Of a stretch of 64,000 nucleotides of DNA, positions 16,949-26,221 are shown piece after piece. Under the pieces are notes generated by a model, which did not search any database, was not told where the DNA came from, and saw nothing but the letters and a program-made list of their open reading frames with translations. The DNA comes from Ramlibacter agri (GTDB lineage: Bacteria; Pseudomonadota; Gammaproteobacteria; Burkholderiales; Burkholderiaceae_C): positions 806,001-870,000 of the forward strand of contig NZ_JABBFX010000001.1 in the NCBI RefSeq assembly GCF_012927085.1, given 5' to 3'. The position numbers and the translations under genes are program-made. The stretch's first letter is position 1; each line of letters starts with the position of its first letter.

Positions 16949-18933
16949 CATTGAGTGAACTGATCTTCGGCCGCCTGAGCTTGGAGGCCATTCCCTACCA
17001 CGAGCCCATCCTGCTCGCGACCTTCGCCGGCGTGCTGCTGGGCGGCCTCGTCGTGCTGGCGGCGCTGACCAAGTTCCGCCTCTGGGGCCCCCTGTGGCGC
17101 GACTGGGTGTGCAGCATCGACCACAAGAAGATCGGCATCATGTACATGGTGCTGGGCATCGTCATGCTGCTGCGCGGCTTCGCCGACGCCCTCATGATGC
17201 GCGCGCAGCAGGCCATGGCCTTCAACGGCAACCCCGGCTTCCTGCCGCCGCACCACTACGACCAGATCTTCACGGCGCACGGCGTCATCATGATCTTCTT
17301 CGTGGCGATGCCGCTGGTGACGGGCTTCATGAACTATGTGGTGCCGCTGCAGATCGGCGCGCGCGACGTGGCCTTCCCCTTCCTGAACAACTTCAGCTTC
17401 TGGATGACCGTGGGCGGCGCCGTGCTGGTGATGCTTTCGCTGTTCCTCGGCGAGTTCGCGCGCACCGGCTGGCTGGCCTACCCGCCGCTGTCGGGCCTGC
17501 TCCAGAGTCCGGACACAGGGGTGGACTACTACTTGTGGTCACTGCAGGTGGCAGGCGTCGGAACAACGCTATCGGGCATCAACCTGATCGCGACCATCAT
17601 CAAGATGCGCGCGCCCGGCATGAAGATGATGCGCATGCCCGTCTTCACCTGGACGGCCCTGTGCACCAACGTGCTGATCGTGGCGACCTTCCCGATCCTG
17701 GCCGCCACGCTGGCCCTGCTCTCCGCCGACCGCTACCTGGGCACCAACTTCTTCACGAGCGACCTGGGCGGCAACCCCATGCTGTACGTGAACCTGATCT
17801 GGATCTGGGGCCACCCCGAGGTCTACATCCTGATCCTGCCCGCGTTCGGCATCTTCTCGGAGGTGGTCTCCACCTTCAGCGGCAAGCGCCTGTTCGGCTA
17901 CACGTCGATGGTCTATGCCACCTGCGTGATCGCCGTGCTGTCCTACCTGGTGTGGCTGCACCACTTCTTCACCATGGGCTCCGGCGCCAGCGTGAACTCG
18001 TTCTTCGGCATCACGACGATGATCATCTCGATCCCGACGGGCGCCAAGATCTTCAACTGGCTGTTCACGATGTACCGCGGCCGCATCAAGTTCGACGTCC
18101 CGATGCTTTGGACCGTGGGCTTCATGCTGACCTTCGTCATCGGCGGCATGACCGGCGTGATGCTGGCGGTGCCGGCGGCCGACTTCGTGCTGCACAACAG
18201 CCTGTTCCTGATCGCGCACTTCCACAACGTGATCATCGGCGGCGTGGTGTTCGGCATCTTCGCCGGCATCAACTACTGGTTCCCGAAGGCCTTCGGCTTC
18301 CGCCTGGACGCCTTCTGGGGCAAGGTCTCCTTCTGGTTCTGGATCGTGGGCTTCTGGGTGGCCTTCACGCCGCTGTACGTGCTGGGCTTCATGGGCATCA
18401 CGCGCCGCATGAACCACTTCGACGACCCGTCGCTGCAGATCTGGTTCGTGATCGCCGCCATCGGCGCTGGCCTGATCGCCCTCGGCATCGCTGCCTTCCT
18501 GGTCCAGATCGGCGTCAGCATCCTGCGCCGCAAGGAACTGGCCGACACGACCGGCGACATCTGGGGCGCGCGCACGCTGGAGTGGTCCACCGCTTCGCCG
18601 CCGCCGGACTACAACTTCGCCTTCACGCCCGTGGTGCATGACACCGACGCGTGGGAAGACATGAAGCGCCGCGGTGCGCAGCGTCCGACCCAGGGCTTCA
18701 AGTCCATCCACATGCCCAGGAACACGGGCGCCGGCTTCGTCATCGCGATGCTGGCCACCGCCATGGGCTTCTGCCTGATCTGGCACATGTGGCTGCCGGC
18801 CGGCATCGCGTTCGCCGCGATGATCATCTCCGCCATCGTGCACACCTTCAACTACGACCGCGACTTCCACATCGGCGCCGCCGAAGTGACCGTCAGCGAG
18901 GACGCCCGCACCCGGGCCCTGGCCGCGGCCTGA
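16945..18933 (+). CDS. cyoB: Cytochrome bo3 ubiquinol oxidase subunit I
   Basis: 662 residues, full length, with about 15 membrane helices. It contains the heme-copper active-site segments: [18 protein letters not shown] (low-spin heme ligand), [20 protein letters not shown] (Cu-B His and the cross-linked Tyr region), WLHHFFTMG (Cu-B His pair) and [12 protein letters not shown] (heme ligands). It reduces O2 to water with electrons from ubiquinol and pumps protons. It is second in cyoABCD and is followed 14 bp later by cyoC. Confidence 0.97.
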   Translation: MTLSELIFGRLSLEAIPYHEPILLATFAGVLLGGLVVLAALTKFRLWGPLWRDWVCSIDHKKIGIMYMVLGIVMLLRGFADALMMRAQQAMAFNGNPGFLPPHHYDQIFTAHGVIMIFFVAMPLVTGFMNYVVPLQIGARDVAFPFLNNFSFWMTVGGAVLVMLSLFLGEFARTGWLAYPPLSGLLQSPDTGVDYYLWSLQVAGVGTTLSGINLIATIIKMRAPGMKMMRMPVFTWTALCTNVLIVATFPILAATLALLSADRYLGTNFFTSDLGGNPMLYVNLIWIWGHPEVYILILPAFGIFSEVVSTFSGKRLFGYTSMVYATCVIAVLSYLVWLHHFFTMGSGASVNSFFGITTMIISIPTGAKIFNWLFTMYRGRIKFDVPMLWTVGFMLTFVIGGMTGVMLAVPAADFVLHNSLFLIAHFHNVIIGGVVFGIFAGINYWFPKAFGFRLDAFWGKVSFWFWIVGFWVAFTPLYVLGFMGITRRMNHFDDPSLQIWFVIAAIGAGLIALGIAAFLVQIGVSILRRKELADTTGDIWGARTLEWSTASPPPDYNFAFTPVVHDTDAWEDMKRRGAQRPTQGFKSIHMPRNTGAGFVIAMLATAMGFCLIWHMWLPAGIAFAAMIISAIVHTFNYDRDFHIGAAEVTVSEDARTRALAAA

Positions 18934-18947
18934 GAGAGCAGCAAGAG

Positions 18948-19574
18948 ATGTCTTCGACCACGCTGACTTCGACCGCGGGCGCCGCCCCGGTCTTCTACGA
19001 CAACGGTGACCACCACCCGGAGCAGGGCACCCTGTTCGGGTTCTGGATGTACCTGATGAGCGACTGCCTGCTGTTCGCAGTGCTGTTCGCCACCTACGCA
19101 GTTCTGGGCCGCAGCTATGCGGCCGGCCCCTCGGGCGCCGACCTGTTCGAGCTGCCCGTCGTCGCCACCAACACGGCCTTCCTGCTGCTCTCCTCGATCA
19201 CCTACGGCTTCGCCATGATCGGCATGCTGAAGGGCAACAAGAAGCAGGTGCTGGTGTGGCTGGCCGTCACGGGCCTGTTCGGCCTGGGCTTCCTGACGCT
19301 GGAAATCCAGGAGTTCGTGCACCTGATCCACGAAGGCGCCGGCCCGCAGCGCAGCGCCTTCCTTTCCAGCTTCTTCACGCTGGTGGGCACCCACGGCCTC
19401 CACGTCACCTTCGGCTGCATCTGGTTGGTCACGCTGATGCTGCAGGTCCGCAGGCTGGGCCTGACCCGCGAGAACAAGCGCCGCCTGATCTGCCTGTCGA
19501 TGTTCTGGCACTTCCTGGACGTCGTCTGGATCGGCGTGTTCACCTTCGTTTACCTGATGGGAGTGCTGCCGTGA
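18948..19574 (+). CDS. cyoC: Cytochrome bo3 ubiquinol oxidase subunit III
   Basis: 208 residues starting at ATG 18948 after GCAAGAG. It has five predicted helices and the family motifs [37 protein letters not shown] and [19 protein letters not shown]. Subunit III stabilises the CyoB core and may help proton uptake. An upstream in-frame extension exists but overlaps the end of cyoB and does not look like the family. The stop overlaps the GTG start of cyoD. Confidence 0.96.
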   Translation: MSSTTLTSTAGAAPVFYDNGDHHPEQGTLFGFWMYLMSDCLLFAVLFATYAVLGRSYAAGPSGADLFELPVVATNTAFLLLSSITYGFAMIGMLKGNKKQVLVWLAVTGLFGLGFLTLEIQEFVHLIHEGAGPQRSAFLSSFFTLVGTHGLHVTFGCIWLVTLMLQVRRLGLTRENKRRLICLSMFWHFLDVVWIGVFTFVYLMGVLP

Positions 19575-19966
19575 GCGAGCAACACCACGACCACCACGCT
19601 GGTCACGACGACCACGGCCACGACGACGTCGGCTACCACGCCACCTACAAGGGCTACGCCATCGGCTTCGTGCTGTCGGTCATCCTGACGGCCATCCCCT
19701 TCTGGCTGGTGATGGGCAAGGTCATCCCCAACGCGCACCTGGCCGGCCTGGTGCTGCTGGCCTTCGCCGCCGTGCAGATGGTCGTGCACATGATCTATTT
19801 CCTGCACCTGAACGCCAAGGTGGAAGGCGGCTGGTCCATGCTGGCCACCGTGTTCACCATCATCGTGGTCGGCATCATGCTGTCCGGCTCGATCTGGGTC
19901 ATGTACCACATGAACGCCAACATGATGCCGATGCCGGACGCCCACCAGATGCGCAACATGCCTTAA
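19571..19966 (+). CDS. cyoD: Cytochrome bo3 ubiquinol oxidase subunit IV
   Basis: 131 residues from GTG 19571, overlapping cyoC by 4 bp. The N-terminus is rich in His and Asp ([15 protein letters not shown]), longer and more histidine-rich than in E. coli CyoD. Three helices follow: [41 protein letters not shown] and [20 protein letters not shown]. Subunit IV assists assembly of the oxidase. The His-rich head could bind copper or zinc; this is inference. No cyoE (heme O synthase) is present in the window. Confidence 0.94.
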   Translation: MSEQHHDHHAGHDDHGHDDVGYHATYKGYAIGFVLSVILTAIPFWLVMGKVIPNAHLAGLVLLAFAAVQMVVHMIYFLHLNAKVEGGWSMLATVFTIIVVGIMLSGSIWVMYHMNANMMPMPDAHQMRNMP

Positions 19967-19976
19967 GGTTCCGGGC

Positions 19977-20741
19977 ATGGACGCCGAAGCGCGCAGCCGC
20001 CGATCCCCAGCCCTGCTGGTTTCGGCGCTCGCGCTTCTTCTCTTTCTGGGGGCCGCCTTCGCGGCCCTCGGGGTCTGGCAGGTGCAACGCCTGGCCTGGA
20101 AGGAAGACCTCATCGCGCGGGTCGACCGGCAGCTGAAAGCCGAGCCGGGCCCGCTCCCCGCCCCGGCGCAATGGGCGGCCATCAGCAAGGACCAGGACGA
20201 ATACCGTCGCGTGCTGGTACAAGGCCAGTTCGACGACCGCGGCCAGGTGCTGGTGCGCGCCCTCACCGAACTGGGCACCGGCTACTGGGTGCTGACGCCC
20301 CTGCGCACCGACGCCGGCTGGGTCATCGTCAACCGCGGCTTCGTCCCGCCCGACATGCGCGAGCAGGTGCCGCCTGGCCGCACGTTGCCGCCTACGCCGG
20401 CGCTGCTGCGCATCAGCGAGCCGGGTGGCAGCTTCATGCAGAAGAACCAGCCGGCGCACGACCGCTGGTACTCGCGCGACGTCGACGTCATCGCGGCCGC
20501 GCGCCACCTCGAAGGCCCGGTCGCGCCCTTCTTCGTCGACCTGCAGGTGACGCCGGTGACGCAGAAGGCCTGGCCTCGCCCCGGCCTGACGGTGCTGGAC
20601 TTCCCCAACAACCATCTCTCCTACGCGCTGACCTGGTTCGCCCTGGCCGCAGGCATGATCGCGGCCATGGTCTTCCTGATCCTGGACGAGCGCCGCCGCC
20701 GCCGCGCGCCCTACGCGCATGCCGTTGACGAACGCGCCTGA
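19977..20741 (+). CDS. SURF1-family oxidase assembly protein
   Basis: 254 residues. The usual plan is present: an N-terminal helix (LLVSALALLLFLGAAFAALGVWQVQRLAWKEDLI region), a periplasmic domain (DEYRRVLVQGQFD, VLTPLRTDAGWVIVNRGFVPP, WYSRDVDVIA) and a C-terminal helix (NHLSYALTWFALAAGMIAAM). SURF1 proteins help insert heme into subunit I of heme-copper oxidases. A copy placed 10 bp after cyoD is likely dedicated to this bo3 enzyme. Its 3' end overlaps the histidine kinase gene by 23 bp. Confidence 0.92.
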   Translation: MDAEARSRRSPALLVSALALLLFLGAAFAALGVWQVQRLAWKEDLIARVDRQLKAEPGPLPAPAQWAAISKDQDEYRRVLVQGQFDDRGQVLVRALTELGTGYWVLTPLRTDAGWVIVNRGFVPPDMREQVPPGRTLPPTPALLRISEPGGSFMQKNQPAHDRWYSRDVDVIAAARHLEGPVAPFFVDLQVTPVTQKAWPRPGLTVLDFPNNHLSYALTWFALAAGMIAAMVFLILDERRRRRAPYAHAVDERA

Positions 20742-22056
20742 CTCCGGCCACGCGCCGCTGGAAGGCGGCGGCGGCCAGGCCGCCGAGCGCCTCGCTGGCC
20801 AGAGCAACCTGCTGCAGTTGGTGGAACTGCGCTGGCTGGCCGTGGGCGGCCAGCTGGCCACCATCCTGCTGGCGAACTTCGCGCTGGACGTGCCGCTGCC
20901 GCTGGGCGAGATGCTCACCTTGATGGCGGTGCTGGCGCTGTTCAACTGCGCCAGCGCGCTGCGGGCGCGGCTTGCTTTCCCGGTGGGCGACGCCGAACTG
21001 CTGGTGCAGTTGCTGGTGGACGTGGGCGTGCTCACCGGCCAGCTCTATTTCGCCGGCGGCGTCACCAACCCCTTCATCTTCCTGTACCTGCTGCAGGTGG
21101 CGGTGGCCTCGGTGTTGCTGCGGCCCATGTCGATCTGGGTGATCGTGCTGGGCACCAGCATGGGCTTCGTCGCGCTTACGGCCTGGCATCGGCCCCTCGC
21201 CGGCGCGCCGGTGCTGTCGGCGGACTACGTGGGTGGCCTGCTGATGTGCTTCGTGCTGAACGCGGCGCTGCTGGTGATCTTCATCGGCCGCATCATGGCC
21301 AACCTGCGCCGGCGTGATGCCAGCGTGGCGCGGCTGAAGCAGCGCGCGGCGGAGGAGGAGCACATCGTGCGCATGGGCCTGCTCGCTTCCGGCGCGGCCC
21401 ACGAACTGGGCACGCCGCTCGCGACCTTGTCGGTGATCCTGGGCGACTGGGCCCGCATGGCGCCCTTCGCCGGCGAGCCCGAACTGCGCGAGGAAATCGA
21501 GGAGATGCAGCGTCAGGTGCTGCGCTGCAAGGCCATCGTCAGCGGCATCCTCACTTCCGCCGGCGAGACCCGCGCCGAGGCGCCGGCGCAGACCACGTTG
21601 CACGCTTTCCTCGACGGCCTGGTGGCCGAATGGCAACGCACGCGCGGCGTGGCCACGCTCGCCTACAGCCGCGACGACGTGCCCGACCTGCCGATCTTCT
21701 CGGACACGGCCTTGCGCCAGATGATCGACAACGTCCTCGATAACGCGCTGGAAGCGGCGCCCGACGCGACGATCCGCTTCCTGGTCGGCTGCGACGAGGA
21801 GACGCTGACCGTGCGCGTGCAGGACCGCGGGCCGGGTTTCCCGGAATCCATGCTGGAACGCTTCGGCACGCCTTACCAGTCCAGCAAGGGCAAGCCCGGC
21901 CGCGGCCTGGGCCTGTTCCTGGCCGTCAACGTGGCCCGCACGCTGGGCGGCCGCATCGAGGCGCACAATCTTCCCGCGGGCGGGGCGGAGGTGGTGATCA
22001 CCCTGCCGCTCGCCACGCTGATGCCGGAGGAAAGCGAGGACGATGGAGAACGCTGA
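20719..22056 (+). CDS. regB: RegB/PrrB/RoxS-type redox sensor histidine kinase
   Basis: 445 residues. About six N-terminal helices contain the quinone-linked motif FAGGVTNPF at residues 111-119. The phosphoacceptor is H228 in LASGAAHELGTPLATLS. C270 in QRQVLRCKAIVSGIL lies at the position of the redox-active cysteine of RegB. The ATPase part has DNVLDNALEAAP and GRGLGLFLAVNVA. RegB proteins sense the quinone pool and control respiration genes. Here it sits directly downstream of cyoABCD-SURF1 and overlaps regA, so sensor and oxidase are probably co-transcribed. Confidence 0.92.
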   Translation: MPLTNAPDSGHAPLEGGGGQAAERLAGQSNLLQLVELRWLAVGGQLATILLANFALDVPLPLGEMLTLMAVLALFNCASALRARLAFPVGDAELLVQLLVDVGVLTGQLYFAGGVTNPFIFLYLLQVAVASVLLRPMSIWVIVLGTSMGFVALTAWHRPLAGAPVLSADYVGGLLMCFVLNAALLVIFIGRIMANLRRRDASVARLKQRAAEEEHIVRMGLLASGAAHELGTPLATLSVILGDWARMAPFAGEPELREEIEEMQRQVLRCKAIVSGILTSAGETRAEAPAQTTLHAFLDGLVAEWQRTRGVATLAYSRDDVPDLPIFSDTALRQMIDNVLDNALEAAPDATIRFLVGCDEETLTVRVQDRGPGFPESMLERFGTPYQSSKGKPGRGLGLFLAVNVARTLGGRIEAHNLPAGGAEVVITLPLATLMPEESEDDGER

Positions 22057-22582
22057 GCGATTGCTGCTGATCGTCGAGGACGACGACGCCTTCGCGCGCA
22101 CGCTGTCCCGCTCCTTCGAGCGGCGCGGCTACAAGGTGCTGCGTGCCGCCAGCCTGGAAGAGGTCAAGGCGCTGCTGGACGAACAGGACCCGGGCTATGC
22201 CGTGGTGGACCTGAAGCTCGCGGGCGACGCCTCCGGGCTGGCCTGCGTCCAGTGGCTGCACGAAGTGGACCCGGAACTGGTGATCGTGGTGCTCACGGGC
22301 TACGCCAGCATCGCGACCGCGGTGGAAGCGATCAAGCTCGGCGCGCGCCACTACCTGGCCAAGCCGGCGAACACCGATGACATCGAGGCCGCCTTCGCGC
22401 GCGCCGCAGGCGATGCCGAAGTCGGCCTGACGGAGCGCCAGACCTCGATCAAGACGCTGGAGTGGGAGCGCATCCACGAGACCCTGGCCGAGACCGGTTT
22501 CAACATCTCGGAGACGGCGCGGCGCCTGGGCATGCACCGGCGCACGCTGGCGCGCAAGCTCGAAAAGCAGCGGGTGAAGTAG
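22043..22582 (+). CDS. regA: RegA/PrrA/RoxR-type response regulator
   Basis: 179 residues. The receiver domain has the acidic pocket VEDDDAF, the phosphoacceptor D56 in YAVVDLKLAG, and later a conserved Lys in YLAKPANTDD. A short linker leads to a Fis-like helix-turn-helix at the C-terminus (NISETARRLGMHRRTLARKL), which matches the highly conserved RegA recognition region. The start overlaps the kinase gene by 14 bp. It likely activates or represses oxidase and other redox genes, including perhaps the cyo operon upstream. Confidence 0.95.
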   Translation: MENAERLLLIVEDDDAFARTLSRSFERRGYKVLRAASLEEVKALLDEQDPGYAVVDLKLAGDASGLACVQWLHEVDPELVIVVLTGYASIATAVEAIKLGARHYLAKPANTDDIEAAFARAAGDAEVGLTERQTSIKTLEWERIHETLAETGFNISETARRLGMHRRTLARKLEKQRVK

Positions 22583-22585
22583 GCC

Positions 22586-24169
22586 TCAGAGCAGGCCTTC
22601 GATCGGCAGCCCGGACAGCACGCCGACCCAGAAGTTCTTCCAGCCGCTGGTGGCCGGCGTGTCGGTGTAGCGGACGTCGCCCGCCGCCGTGTGGTCGATC
22701 CACACGATCTTGCCGTTCTCGCCCACGGCCAGCTCGTACGCGTTCGGGACCACGAATTCCTCGAACACCTCCGCCAGCATGGTGGCCAGCGGCGGCGTGT
22801 CCAGCAGGATGCCCAGTTCCGTGTTGAGCCTGGCCGATCGCGGGTCGAGGTTGTACGAGCCGACGAAGATGCGCTTGCGGTCCACTTCGAAGGTCTTGGC
22901 ATGCAGCGAGGCCCCGGAGCTGCCGCCGCGGCTGCCGAACAGGCCGCGCACGCGTTCTTCGTCCTCCTTGGCCAGGCCGGGCGGCCGGGCGGCGGGCTTC
23001 AGCTCGTAGATGTGCACGCCGCCGCGCACCAGGTCGTCGCGGTAGCGCAGGTAGCCGGCATAGACCGGAGGCACGTCGGTGGCGGCCAGCGAATTCGTCA
23101 GCACGCTCACCTTGACGCCGCGGGCGGCGTAGGCGACCAGCATGTCGGTCATCATGCGTCCTGGCACGAAATACGGCGAAACCAGCAGCAGCTCGCCTTT
23201 CGGGTCGCTGAAGCCGGCCATCAGCTGCCGGCCCAGGTGCAGGTCGTCCCGCTCCGGCGCGTTCAGCACCTTGGCCGGGTCGTCGCTCAGGAGGTAGGCT
23301 GTTCCCCAGGACATCTGCAGCGCGCCGCTTCGCATCCGCGGCACCACGCTGAGGCTGCGCGCCGCCTCCAGGTAGCGGCGCGACTCGGGCGCCGCGTAGT
23401 ACTCGTCCCAGAGCTTGCGGATCTGTGCGAGCTCGAGGTCGCTCAGGGGCCGCAGCAGGCTGGCGGCAGGATAGGCCGACGCGCTGTTCCAGTACTCGTC
23501 GAAGTCCGCCGAGACCTCCTGCACCACCGAGCCGATCGCCATCACGTCCAGGTCAGCGAACGCCACCGCGCTCACGCCACCCAGGTATTCGTCGCCGATG
23601 TTGCGGCCGCCGACCACCGTCACCTGGTTGTCGGCGGTGAAGGACTTGTTGTGCATGCGGCGCTGCACGCGGTTGAAATCGCTGACGAAGTCGGCGGCGC
23701 GCCAGCTGCGGTTGGCGAACGGGTTGAACAGGCGCACCTCGATGTTGGGATGCGCGCTGAAGGCCATGAGGGCCGGGTCCATGCCGGCGGTGTTGCCGTC
23801 GTCCAGCAGCACGCGCACATGCACGCCGCGCTCGGCGGCCTCCCAGAGCGCGCGCGCCATCAGGAAGCCGCTGGTGTCGGTGTGCCAGATGTAGTACTGC
23901 AGGTCCAGGGTGCGCTGGGCGGCGTTGGCCAGTTCCAGCCGCGCCGCGAACGCCTCCAGCCCGTTGTTCAGCGCATAGGCGCCGGTCTGCCGGGGGTGGC
24001 TGGCGGCCAGCGGCGCCACGACCTGACCGATGCGGGTGCCAGCGGTGTCGGCCTCGGCGATCGCATAGCTCGGCGTGCGGACGACGTTGGCCGGCAACTG
24101 GGCGCAGGCCGCGCACAGCAGGGTCAAGGCGAGCGCCAGCAGGCGCCAAACACGCGTCGGGTGGGGCAT
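22586..24169 (-). CDS. Phospholipase D-family lipoprotein (ClsC-like cardiolipin synthase)
   Basis: 527 residues. The N-terminal signal ends in a Cys-rich LLCAACAQLP, a probable lipoprotein site. Two HKD catalytic motifs are complete: H173-x-K175-x4-D180 in MHNKSFTADNQ and H423-x-K425-x4-D430 in LHAKTFEVDRK, followed by GSYNLDPRSARLNTE. This matches cardiolipin synthase C-type transphosphatidylases, which join phospholipids at the membrane; a phosphodiesterase role is the alternative. It converges with regA, 3 bp apart, and is divergent from the TAXI receptor gene. Confidence 0.88.
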   Translation of the reverse strand: MPHPTRVWRLLALALTLLCAACAQLPANVVRTPSYAIAEADTAGTRIGQVVAPLAASHPRQTGAYALNNGLEAFAARLELANAAQRTLDLQYYIWHTDTSGFLMARALWEAAERGVHVRVLLDDGNTAGMDPALMAFSAHPNIEVRLFNPFANRSWRAADFVSDFNRVQRRMHNKSFTADNQVTVVGGRNIGDEYLGGVSAVAFADLDVMAIGSVVQEVSADFDEYWNSASAYPAASLLRPLSDLELAQIRKLWDEYYAAPESRRYLEAARSLSVVPRMRSGALQMSWGTAYLLSDDPAKVLNAPERDDLHLGRQLMAGFSDPKGELLLVSPYFVPGRMMTDMLVAYAARGVKVSVLTNSLAATDVPPVYAGYLRYRDDLVRGGVHIYELKPAARPPGLAKEDEERVRGLFGSRGGSSGASLHAKTFEVDRKRIFVGSYNLDPRSARLNTELGILLDTPPLATMLAEVFEEFVVPNAYELAVGENGKIVWIDHTAAGDVRYTDTPATSGWKNFWVGVLSGLPIEGLL

Positions 24170-24203
24170 GGTCCGATGGTTCCGCCCTTCGGCAGGCGCC
24201 TGT

Positions 24204-24221
24204 ATGGGACTTTCGTCCCAT
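24204..24221. repeat. Perfect 7-bp inverted repeat between divergent genes
   Basis: ATGGGAC-TTTC-GTCCCAT forms a short perfect palindrome in the 92-bp gap between the divergent phospholipase D and TAXI genes. It may be an operator or an RNA hairpin in a 5' leader. There is no other evidence. Confidence 0.4.
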
Positions 24222-24261
24222 GGTAGGGCATTCGGCGCCCGAGGGAGGATGCGGCCGAACC

Positions 24262-25644
24262 ATGAAGCCGGTCGAGGCGGTGCGCCATACCCTGGTCTCC
24301 CTGCGTGAGATGCTGCTGTCCGCCGGGCCGATCGCCCTGCTCGCGATCGGCGTTCTCGTGCTCGCCTACTGGTGGCTGGACCCCAATCCGCCCAAGCACG
24401 TCGTGCTGGCCACCGGGCCCGCGCGCAGCGCCTACGACGAATTCGGCCAGCGCTATCAAAGGGCGCTGGCGGCTTACGGTATCGAGGTGGAGCTGCTGCC
24501 CAGCCAGGGTTCGTCCGACAACCTGCAGCTGCTGCGCGAAGGCCGGGCCGACCTGGGTTTCGTGCAGGACGGCGTCAGCGAGCGCCAGCCGGGCGAACAG
24601 GAGGACGGCCTGGTGACGCTGGGCAGCATGTTCCTGGAGCCGCTGTGGCTGTTCTACCGGGAAGACGTCTACCCCGACGAGGTGGTGCGCAGGCCGAGCA
24701 CCCGCCAGCTCGGCTCGCTGACGCAGCTGCAAGGCCTGGCGATCAACGTCGGCAACACCGGCACCGGTGGCCCGGTGCTGATGAACAAGCTGTTCCAGGC
24801 CAACAAGGTCGACACCTCGAAGATGCAGCTGACGCGGCTGGAGGAGACACCGGCCACCGTGTCCCTGCTCGACGGGACGGTCGACGCGGTGGTCTTCGCG
24901 TCGGCGCCCGAGTCGGTGATGGTGCAGATGCTGCTGGCTACGCCGGGCGTCAAGCTGATGGACTTCAGCCAGAGCGAGGCCTACTCGCGCCGCTTTCCCT
25001 TCCTGTCGCCGGTGGTGCTGCCCCGCGGCGTGGTGGACCTGGCCGCCGACGACCCGCCGCAGGACGTGCGGCTGGTGGCGACCACCGCGCAGCTGCTGGC
25101 GCGCGAGGGCACGCATCCGGCCCTGCTGCAGCTGTTCGCGCAGGCCGCCCGCGACATCCACGGCCCGGCCGGCTGGTTCAACCGCGCCGGCGCCTTCCCG
25201 ACCATCCAGCGCGGAGAGTACCCGGTGGCGCGCGAAGCGGAACGCATCTACCGCGTGGGCCAGCCTTTCCTGCAGCAGTGGCTGCCGTTCTGGATGGCGA
25301 ACCTGGTGGAGCGCATGTGGGTGGTGCTGGGCATCCTGATCGCCGTGCTGCTGCCGCTCACGCGCATCGTGCCGCCGCTGTACGAGTTCCGCATCCGTTC
25401 GCGCGTGTTCCGCTGGTACGGCCACCTGCGCGACCTGGAGCGCGAGCTGGAGGCGCACCCGGAACGGGCCGCCGACGTGCTGCGCGAGCTGGATGCGCTG
25501 GACGAGCGCGTCGGGCACATCAGCGTGCCGCTATCGCACGCGGACGAACTCTACGACCTGCGCAACAACATCAACCGGGTGCGGCGCAAGGTGCGGCCGG
25601 AGACGCGCCAGGCGGAGCCCGACGAAAAAGCGCTCGCGCGCTGA
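24262..25644 (+). CDS. TAXI-family TRAP-type solute-binding protein with two membrane anchors
   Basis: 460 residues from ATG 24262 (MKPVEAVRHTLVS). An N-terminal helix (GPIALLAIGVLVLAYWWLD) is followed by a TAXI receptor domain: VLATGPARSAYDEFGQRY, LLPSQGSSDNLQLLREGRADLGFVQ and INVGNTGTGGPVLMNKLF. A second helix (MWVVLGILIAVLLPLTRIVPP) and a charged, helical C-terminal tail with ERELEAHPERAADVLRELDAL follow. Ordinary TAXI receptors are secreted; this one would stay fixed in the inner membrane with a cytoplasmic tail. No TRAP permease gene is adjacent. It may feed a distant permease or act as a sensor. Confidence 0.85.
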   Translation: MKPVEAVRHTLVSLREMLLSAGPIALLAIGVLVLAYWWLDPNPPKHVVLATGPARSAYDEFGQRYQRALAAYGIEVELLPSQGSSDNLQLLREGRADLGFVQDGVSERQPGEQEDGLVTLGSMFLEPLWLFYREDVYPDEVVRRPSTRQLGSLTQLQGLAINVGNTGTGGPVLMNKLFQANKVDTSKMQLTRLEETPATVSLLDGTVDAVVFASAPESVMVQMLLATPGVKLMDFSQSEAYSRRFPFLSPVVLPRGVVDLAADDPPQDVRLVATTAQLLAREGTHPALLQLFAQAARDIHGPAGWFNRAGAFPTIQRGEYPVAREAERIYRVGQPFLQQWLPFWMANLVERMWVVLGILIAVLLPLTRIVPPLYEFRIRSRVFRWYGHLRDLERELEAHPERAADVLRELDALDERVGHISVPLSHADELYDLRNNINRVRRKVRPETRQAEPDEKALAR

Positions 25645-25698
25645 ACACAGCGGGCGAGCGCGGGATGGCAGGGCCCGCCGGCTGCGGGCCCCCGCGGA

Positions 25699-26034
25699 TC
25701 ACTTCTTGGTCGGATCGTCGGTGCGGCCCTGGTCCTTCTTGGCCACGTCCTTGCCTTCGGCCTGGCGGGAGGCGCGAGCGGCTGCCTTGTCTTCCTTGGT
25801 GTTGCCCTTGGCGACGCCAGCGGAGTTGGGCGTATCGGTGCGGCCGGCGTCCTGCTTCGCCAGGTCCTTGCCGCCAGCCTGGCGCTTGGCGCGCGCGGCC
25901 TTCTTTTCTTCCTTCGTCGACTGCTTGCTCGGCGCCGCGCGGGCTTCGCCGGCAGTGTCGTTCTGCGCGATCGCGGTGGTCGAAGCCAGGAAAGCACCCA
26001 GCGCCAGACCCACTGTCACGATGACCGTTTTCAT
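25699..26034 (-). CDS. Secreted Lys/Ala-rich protein with a duplicated 29-residue repeat
   Basis: 111 residues. A clear signal peptide (MKTVIVTVGLALGAFLASTTAIAQ) is followed by a highly charged mature part. Residues 41-69 and 80-108 are a tandem duplication identical at 21 of 29 positions; each holds the pattern KAARAxRQAxGKDxAKxD followed by GRTDxP. There is no cysteine and no recognisable enzyme domain. It should be a soluble, probably disordered periplasmic protein. Function unknown. It shares a 187-bp divergent upstream region with the GST gene. Confidence 0.75.
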   Translation of the reverse strand: MKTVIVTVGLALGAFLASTTAIAQNDTAGEARAAPSKQSTKEEKKAARAKRQAGGKDLAKQDAGRTDTPNSAGVAKGNTKEDKAAARASRQAEGKDVAKKDQGRTDDPTKK

Positions 26035-26221
26035 GTAAATACCTCCACGCACATGGTTGAAAGGGACCCGGCCCCGTGACACGCAAGGCTCAGTTCCGGG
26101 GTTGGTATCGTGTGCCCCGGCCTTGCCAACTTCAATCCGGGCGAGGGGCAATGGGATTCCCTGTCAACCTACCCGCCCTTTGCAGCAGCACGGCCCAGAT
26201 GAATCAAAGGAAGAAAAAGGT

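Noticed and set aside
24241..24263. Start of the TAXI receptor at 24220
   Set aside because: The added 14 residues are polar and precede the membrane helix without family support; ATG 24262 gives the expected N-terminus.
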